Shown: positions 1-6,482 of the stretch, in pieces | How the letters are laid out: each line of letters starts with the position of its first letter | Numbering within the stretch: position 1 is the first letter of the stretch | Source of the DNA: Lentzea aerocolonigenes | Lineage (GTDB): Bacteria; Actinomycetota; Actinomycetes; Mycobacteriales; Pseudonocardiaceae | Assembly (NCBI RefSeq): GCF_000955955.1 | Contig: NZ_JYJG01000365.1 | Span: 1 to 13,506, forward strand | Length of the DNA stretch: 13,506 nucleotides | Direction of reading: 5' to 3' | Translations under genes and position numbers: made by a program | Notes under the pieces: model-generated | What the model was told of the DNA's origin: nothing | The model's input: only the letters and a program-made list of their open reading frames with translations | Databases searched by the model: none

Positions 1-131
1 GGTTCTTGCTGACCCAACAAAGCACTACTAGTGGCGCGTCTCGGCACGTTGGCGAGGTAATCCACGCTCAGCAGGGCACCTCGCGGCAGTCTGACCGCGC
101 ATTCCCCCGGCAACGTTCCAAGCCACACCAC

Positions 132-144
132 TAGGTTCGGCACC
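132..144 (+). promoter_or_regulatory. Candidate -10 box of a leaderless promoter (TAGGTT)
   Basis: TAGGTT at 132-137 fits the TANNNT -10 pattern of actinobacteria and sits exactly 7 nt before the GTG at 145, so transcription could begin at the start codon. No convincing -35 box is seen. The remaining left-edge DNA (1-131) holds no gene that I can support. Confidence 0.35.
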
Positions 145-1056
145 GTGAAAACGATCCGCGCCACCCTGCTGGCCGTCGCTCTCATCACCGCGACCGCCGC
201 ACCGGCCCATGCCGTGACGGACTACGACCTGGCGTTCCACTGGGCGCCCGTCCACTACCAGGACACCGACTCCTCCGACTACGACGCCGACTACCTGTCC
301 ACTGTGGACTTCGACGGCGACTGGAACACCCTGAACAACTGGGAGAACCAGACCCAGCTCAGCAAGCTCACCGGTGCCTCCTACTACTCGGTGGTGGAGA
401 CGTCGACGCACTGGTTCCTCACCTACAGCTTCTTCCACCCGCGCGACTGGGACGACCAGCCCGACCCGTTCGGCACCACCACCCACGAGAACGACATGGA
501 GGGCGTGCTGCTGACCGTCCGCAAGGACAGCGGGTTCGGCAAGCTCGAAGCCGCGGTCACGGTGGCGCACAGCGACTTCTACTCCTACGTGCCGGCCGGG
601 TCGACGTTCCAGAACGGTGCCGAGACCATCGACGGCACGCTGCTCCTGCAGAACGGCCGCCCCACGACCCGCCAGGAAGCCAAGGGCCACGGCCTCTACC
701 GCTGGGACGGCAACAACTTCCCCGGTGGCGACGGCGTCGTCTACCACCCCGCTGCCACCGGCGAAGTCCCGTCGGGCGGCAACGACCGGAACGTCGGCTA
801 CCGCCTGGTGGACACGTTCGCGGCGAACGGAATGTGGGCCCGCCGCAACAACTCCGAGACGTACGCGTCGTTCGGCACCTTCCGCGGCGACAACGGCAAG
901 GACAACGCCGCGAACACGGCTTGGGGCTGGGACGACCACAACGACGGGGCGATCTACAAGGGCTTCATGGCGACCGACCCGGCGATGCTGGTCGACAAGT
1001 ACTTCTCCAACAAGGGCAGCTTCAGCCTGACCTACACGCGCAACGCCTTCCGCTGA
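145..1056 (+). CDS. Secreted protein of unknown function with HENDMEG motif (Vps62-like)
   Basis: This 303-residue protein starts with GTG. Residues 1-23 form a clear Sec signal peptide: Lys/Arg near the start, a hydrophobic core, and a likely AHA cut after residue 23. The mature part has an acidic stretch, rich in Asp and Tyr, at about 40-60 that could bind a metal such as calcium. It also has a HENDMEG motif at 114-120, followed by a VTVAHSDFYSY segment. The HEND-x-EG pattern recalls a family of bacterial and fungal secreted proteins related to Vps62; this is from memory and the biochemical role is not known. Trp/Tyr-rich stretches suggest a compact beta-rich extracellular domain. There is no Shine-Dalgarno sequence before the GTG, but a TAGGTT box lies 7 nt upstream, so a leaderless transcript is possible. 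The 3' end overlaps the convergent serine hydrolase gene by 25 bp. The CDS is secure; the function is not. Confidence 0.85.
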   Translation: MKTIRATLLAVALITATAAPAHAVTDYDLAFHWAPVHYQDTDSSDYDADYLSTVDFDGDWNTLNNWENQTQLSKLTGASYYSVVETSTHWFLTYSFFHPRDWDDQPDPFGTTTHENDMEGVLLTVRKDSGFGKLEAAVTVAHSDFYSYVPAGSTFQNGAETIDGTLLLQNGRPTTRQEAKGHGLYRWDGNNFPGGDGVVYHPAATGEVPSGGNDRNVGYRLVDTFAANGMWARRNNSETYASFGTFRGDNGKDNAANTAWGWDDHNDGAIYKGFMATDPAMLVDKYFSNKGSFSLTYTRNAFR

Positions 1057-1988
1057 AACGCCGCGAGCGCCTCGTCGATCGCGGGGTTGTTCCAGCGCTG
1101 GAGGTTGACGGCGAGCGACACCTGTCGCTTGCCGTCCGCGCTGTGGAACGACCACGTGCCCGCGCCCCACACCGACCCGTCGTGACCCCAGAACTCGCCG
1201 TGCCGGTGCAGCCCCAGCCCGTACTGGACCGTCGAGCCGTCGAAAGCCACCACCGGGCCCGTCTTCTGCATCTCCCGCAACGACTCCCGCGACACGATCT
1301 TGCCGTCGAGCAGCTGCGCGAAGAACGTGTTGAGGTCCTCCACCGTCGAGATCAACGACGCCGACACCCCGACCCAGGACATGTCGTAGACGCTGTAGTC
1401 GCGCGGCGGGTCGAGCAGCCCGAACAGTGCCTCGTACATCGGCACGTGCGGCCCCTCGATCCGCGACCCGGTCGGGAACATCGTGTTGCGCAACCCGGCC
1501 GCTTCGATGACGTTGCGCGTGATCCACCGCTCGGCCGTCGTGGACGTGACCCGCTCGATCAGCCGTCCCAGCAGCAGATACCCCGTGTTGGAGTACACGC
1601 CAGGCTCCACCCTCGGCGCATCGACCCCGAGCTTGATCAGTTCACGCGGGTAGAAGTGCCGGAACTGGTTGTCGTCAAGGCTTTGCGCCGACCCCTCCAG
1701 CAGCGACGGGAACGCGAGGAACCGGTAGTCCGCGAGCCCGCTGGTCATGTTCAGCAGCATCCGGACCGTGGCGTCACCGTGCACCGGCGTGTCCAGCCCG
1801 ATCTTCCCCCGCTCCACCAGCAACATCACCGCCGCGGCCGTGAAAGTCTTGGTGACACTGCCGATCCGGTGCCGCACACCCGGCGACGCGTCCCCCGCGG
1901 CACCCTGCCACACCCCGCGCTCATCGCGTACTTCCGCCCACACACCAGGAACTCCGGCCTGGTGGATCGCCTCCAGCTCGGCTCTCAT
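1032..1988 (-). CDS. Serine hydrolase, beta-lactamase/class C (family S12-like) fold
   Basis: This 318-residue protein has the three active-site motifs of the class C beta-lactamase / DD-peptidase / EstB-type esterase family. They are SVTK at 44-47 (nucleophile Ser44, base Lys47), YSN at 132-134 and HDG at 269-271 in place of KTG. The HxG form is usual in esterase-like members and in D-aminopeptidase-type enzymes. The region around 80-88 (NMTSGLADY) is the usual LLxHTSGLxxY segment. There is no signal peptide or membrane segment, so it is probably cytoplasmic and more likely an esterase, amidase or peptidase than a resistance enzyme. The start is well supported: GAGGAGG lies 8 nt upstream inside the preceding gene, and the ATG overlaps that gene's TGA (ATGA), implying translational coupling to the alpha/beta hydrolase. 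Its stop lies inside the 3' end of the convergent secreted-protein gene. The exact substrate cannot be read from the sequence. Confidence 0.9.
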   Translation of the reverse strand: MRAELEAIHQAGVPGVWAEVRDERGVWQGAAGDASPGVRHRIGSVTKTFTAAAVMLLVERGKIGLDTPVHGDATVRMLLNMTSGLADYRFLAFPSLLEGSAQSLDDNQFRHFYPRELIKLGVDAPRVEPGVYSNTGYLLLGRLIERVTSTTAERWITRNVIEAAGLRNTMFPTGSRIEGPHVPMYEALFGLLDPPRDYSVYDMSWVGVSASLISTVEDLNTFFAQLLDGKIVSRESLREMQKTGPVVAFDGSTVQYGLGLHRHGEFWGHDGSVWGAGTWSFHSADGKRQVSLAVNLQRWNNPAIDEALAAFQRKALRV

Positions 1989-2857
1989 GTCAGGGCCCTC
2001 CTCAGCACGTCACCGATCTCCATGAACTGGCGCTGCGACACATCGGCCGAGAGGAGCGCCTGCGACCCGTGGAACGTGCCGGGCCACTGGTGCAACTCGA
2101 CCTGGACGTCCGACTGCATGAGCCGGACCGCGTAAGCGATGTCCTCGTCGCGGTTCGGGCAGAACTCGGCCGTCGCGATGTAGGCGGGCGGCAGATCCGA
2201 CAGGTCCTCGGCACGCGCGGGTGCCGCGTAGGCCGTCGCGGGCTGCCCACCCAGGTAGTGCGCCCACGCCTGCCCGGCCTTGGCGCGGTTGTACCAGGGC
2301 GTCTCGGTGAAGTGCCGCGCCGACCACGTGGTCAGCCGGTCGTCGAGGCCCGGCTGGTGCAGCAGCTGGAACCGGATCGGCGGCCCCTGCTCGTCACGTG
2401 ACTTCAACGCCAGCGCCGCCGCCAGCCCACCTCCCGCGCTGTGCCCGGCGACCGCGAGCAGGTCCGGGTCATCGCAGTTCTCGTGCGCCCACCGCAACAC
2501 CGTCCAGGAGTCGTCCAGCGCGGCCGGGAACGGGTTCTCCGGCGACAACCGGTATCCCACCGAGATCACCGTCGCCTGGGAACGAGCAGCCACCCTGGAG
2601 GCCCACGGGTGCTCGGTCACGACGTCGCCGATGCACCAACCGCCACCATGCATCCAGACCACCGTGCCGTGCGCCTCGTGCGGCCGGTAGATCCTGATCG
2701 GCACGTCGGGGTCGCCAGGCACGACGAGGTCCTCGAACTCCACGTCCTCGGCCGGGATGCCCGCGGCCAGTTCGGCGAGGAACTGGCGCTCCTTCTCGAC
2801 GTCGGTCAGGTCGGCTTTCGGGAAGAACGGGACGAACGCTTCCAACTCGGGATCCAT
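1985..2857 (-). CDS. Alpha/beta hydrolase, hormone-sensitive-lipase type esterase
   Basis: This is a 290-residue protein when started at the ATG at 2857. That ATG has a good ribosome site (GCGAGGA, 8 nt away); a longer frame from a TTG at 2911 has none and would crowd the divergent gene. The HSL-family oxyanion motif HGGGW is at 70-74, YRLSPE at 102-107, and the nucleophile elbow GHSAGG has Ser140. The catalytic His is probably His263 (GTFHGS). The segment usually read as DPLRDE is CPNRDED here, so the normal acid position is Cys233; Glu231 or Asp237 might serve instead. There is no signal peptide, so it is probably a cytoplasmic carboxylesterase. It is the first gene of an operon with the serine hydrolase (4-nt ATGA overlap) and is divergent from a PucR-like regulator that is the natural candidate to control it. 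Confidence 0.9.
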   Translation of the reverse strand: MDPELEAFVPFFPKADLTDVEKERQFLAELAAGIPAEDVEFEDLVVPGDPDVPIRIYRPHEAHGTVVWMHGGGWCIGDVVTEHPWASRVAARSQATVISVGYRLSPENPFPAALDDSWTVLRWAHENCDDPDLLAVAGHSAGGGLAAALALKSRDEQGPPIRFQLLHQPGLDDRLTTWSARHFTETPWYNRAKAGQAWAHYLGGQPATAYAAPARAEDLSDLPPAYIATAEFCPNRDEDIAYAVRLMQSDVQVELHQWPGTFHGSQALLSADVSQRQFMEIGDVLRRALT

Positions 2858-2871
2858 GCCGTTGATCCTCG

Positions 2872-2906
2872 CGAGATCTCGACCGGTCTTCAGCCGACGC
2901 GCGTCG
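2872..2906. promoter_or_regulatory. Divergent promoter region with two perfect palindromes
   Basis: The 95-bp gap between the hydrolase and the regulator (2858-2952) contains CGAGATCTCG at 2872-2881 and the 12-bp perfect palindrome CGACGCGCGTCG at 2895-2906, with centres 24 bp apart. Either could be an operator for the neighbouring regulator. The first lies just upstream of the hydrolase ribosome site. GC-rich palindromes also arise by chance, so this is only a candidate. Confidence 0.3.
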
Positions 2907-2939
2907 CGCAATCCGGTCCGGTCGCGCGCCGATCGTCGC

Positions 2940-2952
2940 TATCGTCGTCGGC
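2940..2952 (+). promoter_or_regulatory. Candidate -10 box of a leaderless promoter (TATCGT)
   Basis: TATCGT at 2940-2945 lies exactly 7 nt before the ATG at 2953. No Shine-Dalgarno sequence is present in between. No clear -35 box is seen. Confidence 0.35.
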
Positions 2953-3993
2953 ATGGAGGCGTTGGCGACCCGGCTGTCGAACCTCGACTCGCACGTCGAG
3001 GGCGCGATCCGCGTCGTGATGTTCTACGACACCCTGATGCGCCGCCGGGTCGATCTCCCGGCGCTGGCACGGGCTTCGGCCGGCCTCGCGGAGTGCGTCG
3101 TGGGCATCCGCCTGCACAGCACCGGCAAGGTGATCCGGATGTCGCCCGCCGGCACCCCCGCGCCCGAGCCCGCGACCACGCCCTCGTCGACCGCCGCGAT
3201 CACGCTGGACGAAGAGGAGATCGGCCTCGTCTGGCTGGAACGCCCCGGCCCGCCGCAGCCACCCGGCGCGCCGCCACACCGCCCAGCCCCGCCGCACCAC
3301 CTCGACGAGGTCCTGCTCGACCGCCTCGCCATCGCCACCGCTGCCGTCGTCGAGCGTTACGGGCCCGCCCGCACCACCATGGCCGACCCCGCCCTGGTCG
3401 AGCTCGTCATCAGCTCCGACAGCGACGAAGCGGGCCGCGCCAGAGCCTTGCGCCTGCTGGGTTTTGCACCTGACCAGCCCGTCCAGGTCGCCGCGGTCCG
3501 CTCCCCCCTCGCCCTGGACCGCCTGGCCGCCCTCGTCTGCCCCTCCCGCCCGGTCAAGGCGGCCGAGATCGCCGGCGTCGGCGCCATCCTGGCCACCAGG
3601 CTCGGCGACTTCCCCGACGACGTCCGCGCCGGTACCGGCACACCCGGCTGCCCCGCCCGGTCGTGGGTCGAAGCCCAGACCGCGCTCCGCTTCACCACCG
3701 CGCGCAGGCTGGTCGTCCACTACCCGGATCTGGGTGCGCTGGCACTGCTCGCCCACCTGCCCGAAGCCGTCCTGCGCGCGAACGCCGACGTCGCGGCCCT
3801 CTCCGAACTGCCGGCAGAAGACCTCGAAACGTTGGACGCCTACTGCACCACCGGGTCACTCCGCCGTGCCGCCGACCTCCTCCACCTGCACCACAGCAGC
3901 GTGTCCCGCCGCCTGGAGCAGATCGGCAAGATCCTCGACGTGTCAGACGTCGGACGGATCCGCCTGGCGCTGGCCGCGCACCGACTGTTGTGA
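2953..3993 (+). CDS. PucR/CdaR-type HTH transcriptional regulator
   Basis: This 346-residue protein ends, at about 282-346, in a typical PucR/CdaR C-terminal helix-turn-helix: an LxAEDLETLDAYCTTGS lead, then LRRAADLLHLHHSSVSRRLEQIGKIL. The His and Ser residues of the recognition helix are visible. The middle part (about 150-260) is Ala/Leu-rich and may be a degenerate GGDEF-like or ligand-sensing region. The N-terminal part (1-95) is separated by a proline-rich linker (97-116). Such regulators usually control nearby catabolic genes and respond to a small metabolite. Here the divergent hydrolase/serine-hydrolase operon is the obvious target, and the GH28 gene 77 bp downstream is a second possibility. 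TATCGT lies 7 nt before the ATG and no ribosome site is visible, so the mRNA may be leaderless. The family is well supported; the ligand and targets are inferred. Confidence 0.85.
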   Translation: MEALATRLSNLDSHVEGAIRVVMFYDTLMRRRVDLPALARASAGLAECVVGIRLHSTGKVIRMSPAGTPAPEPATTPSSTAAITLDEEEIGLVWLERPGPPQPPGAPPHRPAPPHHLDEVLLDRLAIATAAVVERYGPARTTMADPALVELVISSDSDEAGRARALRLLGFAPDQPVQVAAVRSPLALDRLAALVCPSRPVKAAEIAGVGAILATRLGDFPDDVRAGTGTPGCPARSWVEAQTALRFTTARRLVVHYPDLGALALLAHLPEAVLRANADVAALSELPAEDLETLDAYCTTGSLRRAADLLHLHHSSVSRRLEQIGKILDVSDVGRIRLALAAHRLL

Positions 3994-4016
3994 GCTGGAC
4001 CGCAAACGTTTACAGT
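3988..4016 (+). promoter_or_regulatory. Predicted promoter of the GH28 gene (TTGTGA-17-TACAGT)
   Basis: TTGTGA at 3988-3993 and TACAGT at 4011-4016 are separated by 17 bp. Each matches 4 of 6 bases of the main sigma consensus. The -35 box includes the stop codon of the regulator gene. Transcription would start near 4023, leaving a leader of about 45 nt that carries a good ribosome site (GAGGAC) before the ATG at 4071. Confidence 0.5.
4001..4014. promoter_or_regulatory. LacI-family (cre-like) operator overlapping the GH28 promoter
   Basis: CGCAAACGTTTACA matches the LacI/GalR-family consensus TGNAAACGTTTNCA at every defined position but the first. Its core AAACGTTT (4004-4011) is a perfect palindrome. 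It lies between the predicted -35 and -10 boxes and overlaps the -10, the expected place for a repressor of a sugar-induced hydrolase gene. No LacI-type gene is in the window, so the regulator would act from elsewhere. Confidence 0.6.
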
Positions 4017-4070
4017 CTTTTCTGAAACGCCGCCGCTCAACGTTGCCTTCACTGTGGAAGAGGACGTCGA

Positions 4071-5447
4071 ATGGACGGCAGGATCAACCGCCGACTGCTG
4101 ATGAAAGCCTCCGTCGTGGCCGCCATCGCCACGCCGGTGCTGGCCAGGACCGCGCTCGCGGTCCCGCTCTCGGCAGCGGTCCCCGAACTGCCCTGGCCCG
4201 CGGCCAACGAGATCGTGCGGAACACGAAGCTCCCGTCGTTCCCCGACAAGAACTTCGACGCGACCGCGTACGGCGCCAAGGGCGACAACAAGACCGACAA
4301 CACCGAAGCCTTCAAGAAGGCCATCGCCGCCTGCAACGCGGCCGGCGGCGGCCACGTGATCGTCCCCAAGGGCACCTACGTCACGGGCGCGATCCACCTG
4401 CTGAGCAACGTCGACTTCCATTTGGAAGACGGGGTGCTCATCAAGTTCTCCGGTGACGCCTCGAAGTTCCCGACGGTGCTGACGCGCTACGAGGGCATCG
4501 AGTGCATGAACCGCTCCCCCATGGTCTACGCCTACAAGCAGACCAACATCGCTCTGACGGGTCGCGGCACCCTCGACTCCGGTGCCACCGGTTCCTGGAA
4601 CAAGGGCAGCGACCGCGCGTACCTGGAGTCGTTGGTGGCCAAGGGAACTCCGCCCGAGAAGCGCGTGGTTCCCGGCTCTGGCAAGAACATGCGCTCGACG
4701 TTCATCGAGCCGTACTCGTGCGACACCGTGCTGATCCAGGGCGTCACGCTGAAGAACCCCAAGTTCTGGCAGATCCACCCCACGCTCTGCAAGAACGTCA
4801 CGGTCGACGACGTGCACACCGACCCGTCGACGGCCTCCAGCAACACCGACGCGTGCGACCCGGAGTCGTGCGACCACATCGTGATCGCCAACAGCGACCT
4901 CGGCGCCCACGACGACAACGTGGCCATCAAGTCGGGCCGCGACGAGGACGGCCGCCGCGTCAACGTGCCGTGCCAGAACCTCGTCGTCGTCAACTGCCGC
5001 ATGAACGGCAACTGGGGCGCCATCACGTGCGGCTCCGAGCAGACCGGCGGCATCCGCAACGTCTACGGCTACAAGCTGAACTGCGTCGGTGCCACCAAGT
5101 TCGCGCTGTACGTCAAGTCGAACACCAAGCGCGGCGGCTTCTCCCAGAACATCAACCTGGACAGCGTGTCCGGCGTGTTCGAGCGCTCGTTCGTCTACGT
5201 GACCACGACCTACAACTCGCAGACGGGCGGCAACGTGCCGAAGTTCGGCCCGTTCTACGTCTCGAACTGCAGCAGCACCAAGGCTTCCAAGGTGCTCGAC
5301 GTGTCCGGCCTCTCTCAGGAACACGTGAAGGGGTTGGAGCTGAAGGACTCCAAGTTCACCGTCAGCTCCACCACCAACACCGTCAAGAACGTCGACGGCC
5401 TGAAGTTCACCAACGTCACGGCGAACGGCAAGCCGATGACGAAGTGA
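4071..5447 (+). CDS. Glycoside hydrolase family 28 (polygalacturonase-like), Tat-exported
   Basis: This 458-residue protein has a twin-arginine type leader (NRRLLMK at 6-12, hydrophobic 13-25, likely ALA cut after residue 30). A right-handed parallel beta-helix protein of GH28 follows. The start of the fold, with the YGAKGDNKTDNTEAFKKAI segment (67-85), is typical of pectinase-fold enzymes. The GH28 acids are present: NTDACD with Asp260, and DDNVAIKSG with Asp281 and Asp282. Other family residues differ. The GHG His is absent, since the aligned stretch reads WGAITCGSEQTGG (315-327), and the RIK triad is YVK (347-349) with only Lys349 kept. It should hydrolyse galacturonan or a related pectic glycoside outside the cell, but the altered -1/+1 subsite makes polygalacturonase an uncertain specificity. 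GAGGAC lies about 6 nt before the ATG. The stop is one base from that of the convergent lipase-like gene. A LacI-type operator sits upstream. Confidence 0.9.
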   Translation: MDGRINRRLLMKASVVAAIATPVLARTALAVPLSAAVPELPWPAANEIVRNTKLPSFPDKNFDATAYGAKGDNKTDNTEAFKKAIAACNAAGGGHVIVPKGTYVTGAIHLLSNVDFHLEDGVLIKFSGDASKFPTVLTRYEGIECMNRSPMVYAYKQTNIALTGRGTLDSGATGSWNKGSDRAYLESLVAKGTPPEKRVVPGSGKNMRSTFIEPYSCDTVLIQGVTLKNPKFWQIHPTLCKNVTVDDVHTDPSTASSNTDACDPESCDHIVIANSDLGAHDDNVAIKSGRDEDGRRVNVPCQNLVVVNCRMNGNWGAITCGSEQTGGIRNVYGYKLNCVGATKFALYVKSNTKRGGFSQNINLDSVSGVFERSFVYVTTTYNSQTGGNVPKFGPFYVSNCSSTKASKVLDVSGLSQEHVKGLELKDSKFTVSSTTNTVKNVDGLKFTNVTANGKPMTK

Positions 5448-5448
5448 G

Positions 5449-6270
5449 TCAGGCGGCCCGCGGGTAGAGACGGGCCATCCCGGGCGGCGCGGCGAAGGGT
5501 GCCCACGTGCCCTCCGCCTGCGCCAGCCGGTCTGCCACCACCCACAGGACGGTGGAGTTGAACCCGTATCCCAGGTGCGAGGACGACACCTGGACGTTCT
5601 CCTTGCGCGGCCCCGGTTCCTCGACGCACGACTCCCACGAGACGATCCCGTCCGTCTTGGAGTAGATCGACGTGGCGGGCACCGGGATCGGCGGCCTGGT
5701 CGACTCCAGCGGCGGGAACTCGTCCTTCGGGATGTGCAGCCGCGAGAACAACGCGAACGCCGGCATCGCGCGTGACTGCACGGGATCCGACATGTTGTAC
5801 GGCGAACCCATCGTGATCACCTGGCGCACGCGGTGCGGGTGGTCGCGCGCCATCTCGCGGGCGAAGATCCCGCCGAGCGACCAGCCCACGATGGAAACCG
5901 GGCCGCCGTGTGCGTCGGAAACCTTCTTCACCAACGCGTGCATGCCGTCGACGGCCTTGCGCGTCGGACCGATGTTGCGCCCCAGGCCCCACGGGTTGAC
6001 CTGGTAGCCCAAACCGGACAGAAAGCGGCGCAGCATCACCGTGGACGAGTCAGCGGCTCCGAGGCCGGGAAACACCAGAACGGGGTGACCGTCACCCGCC
6101 GGCGCACCGCGCAGCATCGACCGGGTGGCGACGAACTCGCCGACGTCCAGGGCGCAGCGGGTGGGCTCGGTGAGGTACCAGAACAGTCCCGGCGCGCTTC
6201 CTCTGACGAGGTGAAGGGGAGAACCAGGAGCAGCAAAGTCGAAGACTTCGTCTGAAGGTACGGCAGACAT
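5449..6270 (-). CDS. Alpha/beta hydrolase, lipase-like, next to wax ester synthase
   Basis: This 273-residue protein starts at the ATG at 6270, chosen because GGGGAGG lies 5 nt upstream; an upstream in-frame ATG at 6336 has no such site. The oxyanion region is FPGLGAADSST (67-77) and the nucleophile elbow is GWSLGG with Ser131. A SKTDGIVSWESC segment carries the probable acid, and SSHLGYG the probable His. This set, with LGYxVxxWGLGRNxGP, is seen in a group of actinobacterial lipase/esterase-like proteins often found near acyltransferases; that is recollection, not a search. There is no signal peptide. The gene is divergent from the WS/DGAT gene (212-bp gap) and its stop faces the GH28 stop one base away. 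A role in hydrolysing neutral lipid or long-chain acyl esters is an inference from context. Confidence 0.85.
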   Translation of the reverse strand: MSAVPSDEVFDFAAPGSPLHLVRGSAPGLFWYLTEPTRCALDVGEFVATRSMLRGAPAGDGHPVLVFPGLGAADSSTVMLRRFLSGLGYQVNPWGLGRNIGPTRKAVDGMHALVKKVSDAHGGPVSIVGWSLGGIFAREMARDHPHRVRQVITMGSPYNMSDPVQSRAMPAFALFSRLHIPKDEFPPLESTRPPIPVPATSIYSKTDGIVSWESCVEEPGPRKENVQVSSSHLGYGFNSTVLWVVADRLAQAEGTWAPFAAPPGMARLYPRAA

Positions 6271-6482
6271 AGGAGCCTCCCCACACGTCGACAACCCCGA
6301 GCCGGCGCCCTGGGCGGCGTTGCCCAGTGAGTCCATGATGTTTCGTGAACGATCTTTTCGCCAGTACTTTCGAGTCTCGATTCGCCACGTCCAGGTAACA
6401 CGTTGGCAACCTCACACGTGTGCAGTGCCTCTCACCTGCATGGACGTCGATTCAGAAGGAAAGCTGCTCTACCATTTTTCAA
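6271..6482. promoter_or_regulatory. Divergent intergenic region, lipase-like gene / WS-DGAT gene
   Basis: This 212-bp gap must hold promoters for both genes. Visible elements are a perfect 10-bp palindrome CACACGTGTG (6413-6422), a short hairpin CTGGGC-6 nt-GCCCAG (6310-6327) in the lipase-like leader, and TACCAT (6470-6475) 7 nt before the synthase GTG. The ribosome site of the lipase-like gene is on the minus strand at 6276-6282. I see no further gene here. Confidence 0.5.
6470..6482 (+). promoter_or_regulatory. Candidate -10 box of a leaderless promoter (TACCAT)
   Basis: TACCAT lies exactly 7 nt before the GTG at 6483, and no ribosome site lies within a usable distance. A GAAGGAAAG stretch (6455-6463) is about 20 nt from the start, too far to act as one. 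Confidence 0.35.

Noticed and set aside
23..33. CACTACTAGTG inverted repeat at the left edge
   Set aside because: It has 5-bp arms only and nothing next to it to relate it to, so chance is the simplest explanation.
28..1527. A 499-codon open frame on the minus strand across the secreted-protein gene
   Set aside because: Its translation is low-complexity Arg/Val/Gly/Ala without recognisable motifs. It is the antisense shadow of the GC-rich plus-strand gene, which has a signal peptide and normal composition.
1032..1988. Calling the serine hydrolase a true beta-lactamase resistance gene
   Set aside because: There is no signal peptide, HDG replaces KTG, and the gene is coupled to a cytoplasmic esterase; a general S12-type hydrolase is better supported.
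2858..2911. Longer TTG start (2911) for the HSL-type hydrolase
   Set aside because: It has no ribosome site, and the added residues are not like the family N-terminus, whereas the ATG at 2857 has a good site.
3840..5324. A 494-codon minus-strand open frame opposite GH28
   Set aside because: It has an Arg/Val/Ala/Gly-rich composition and no domain features, and it covers a gene with clear GH28 motifs.
6310..6327. CTGGGC/GCCCAG hairpin as a terminator or riboswitch
   Set aside because: It is a 6-bp stem in a leader without a T-run or a recognised aptamer; mentioned only as part of the intergenic description.
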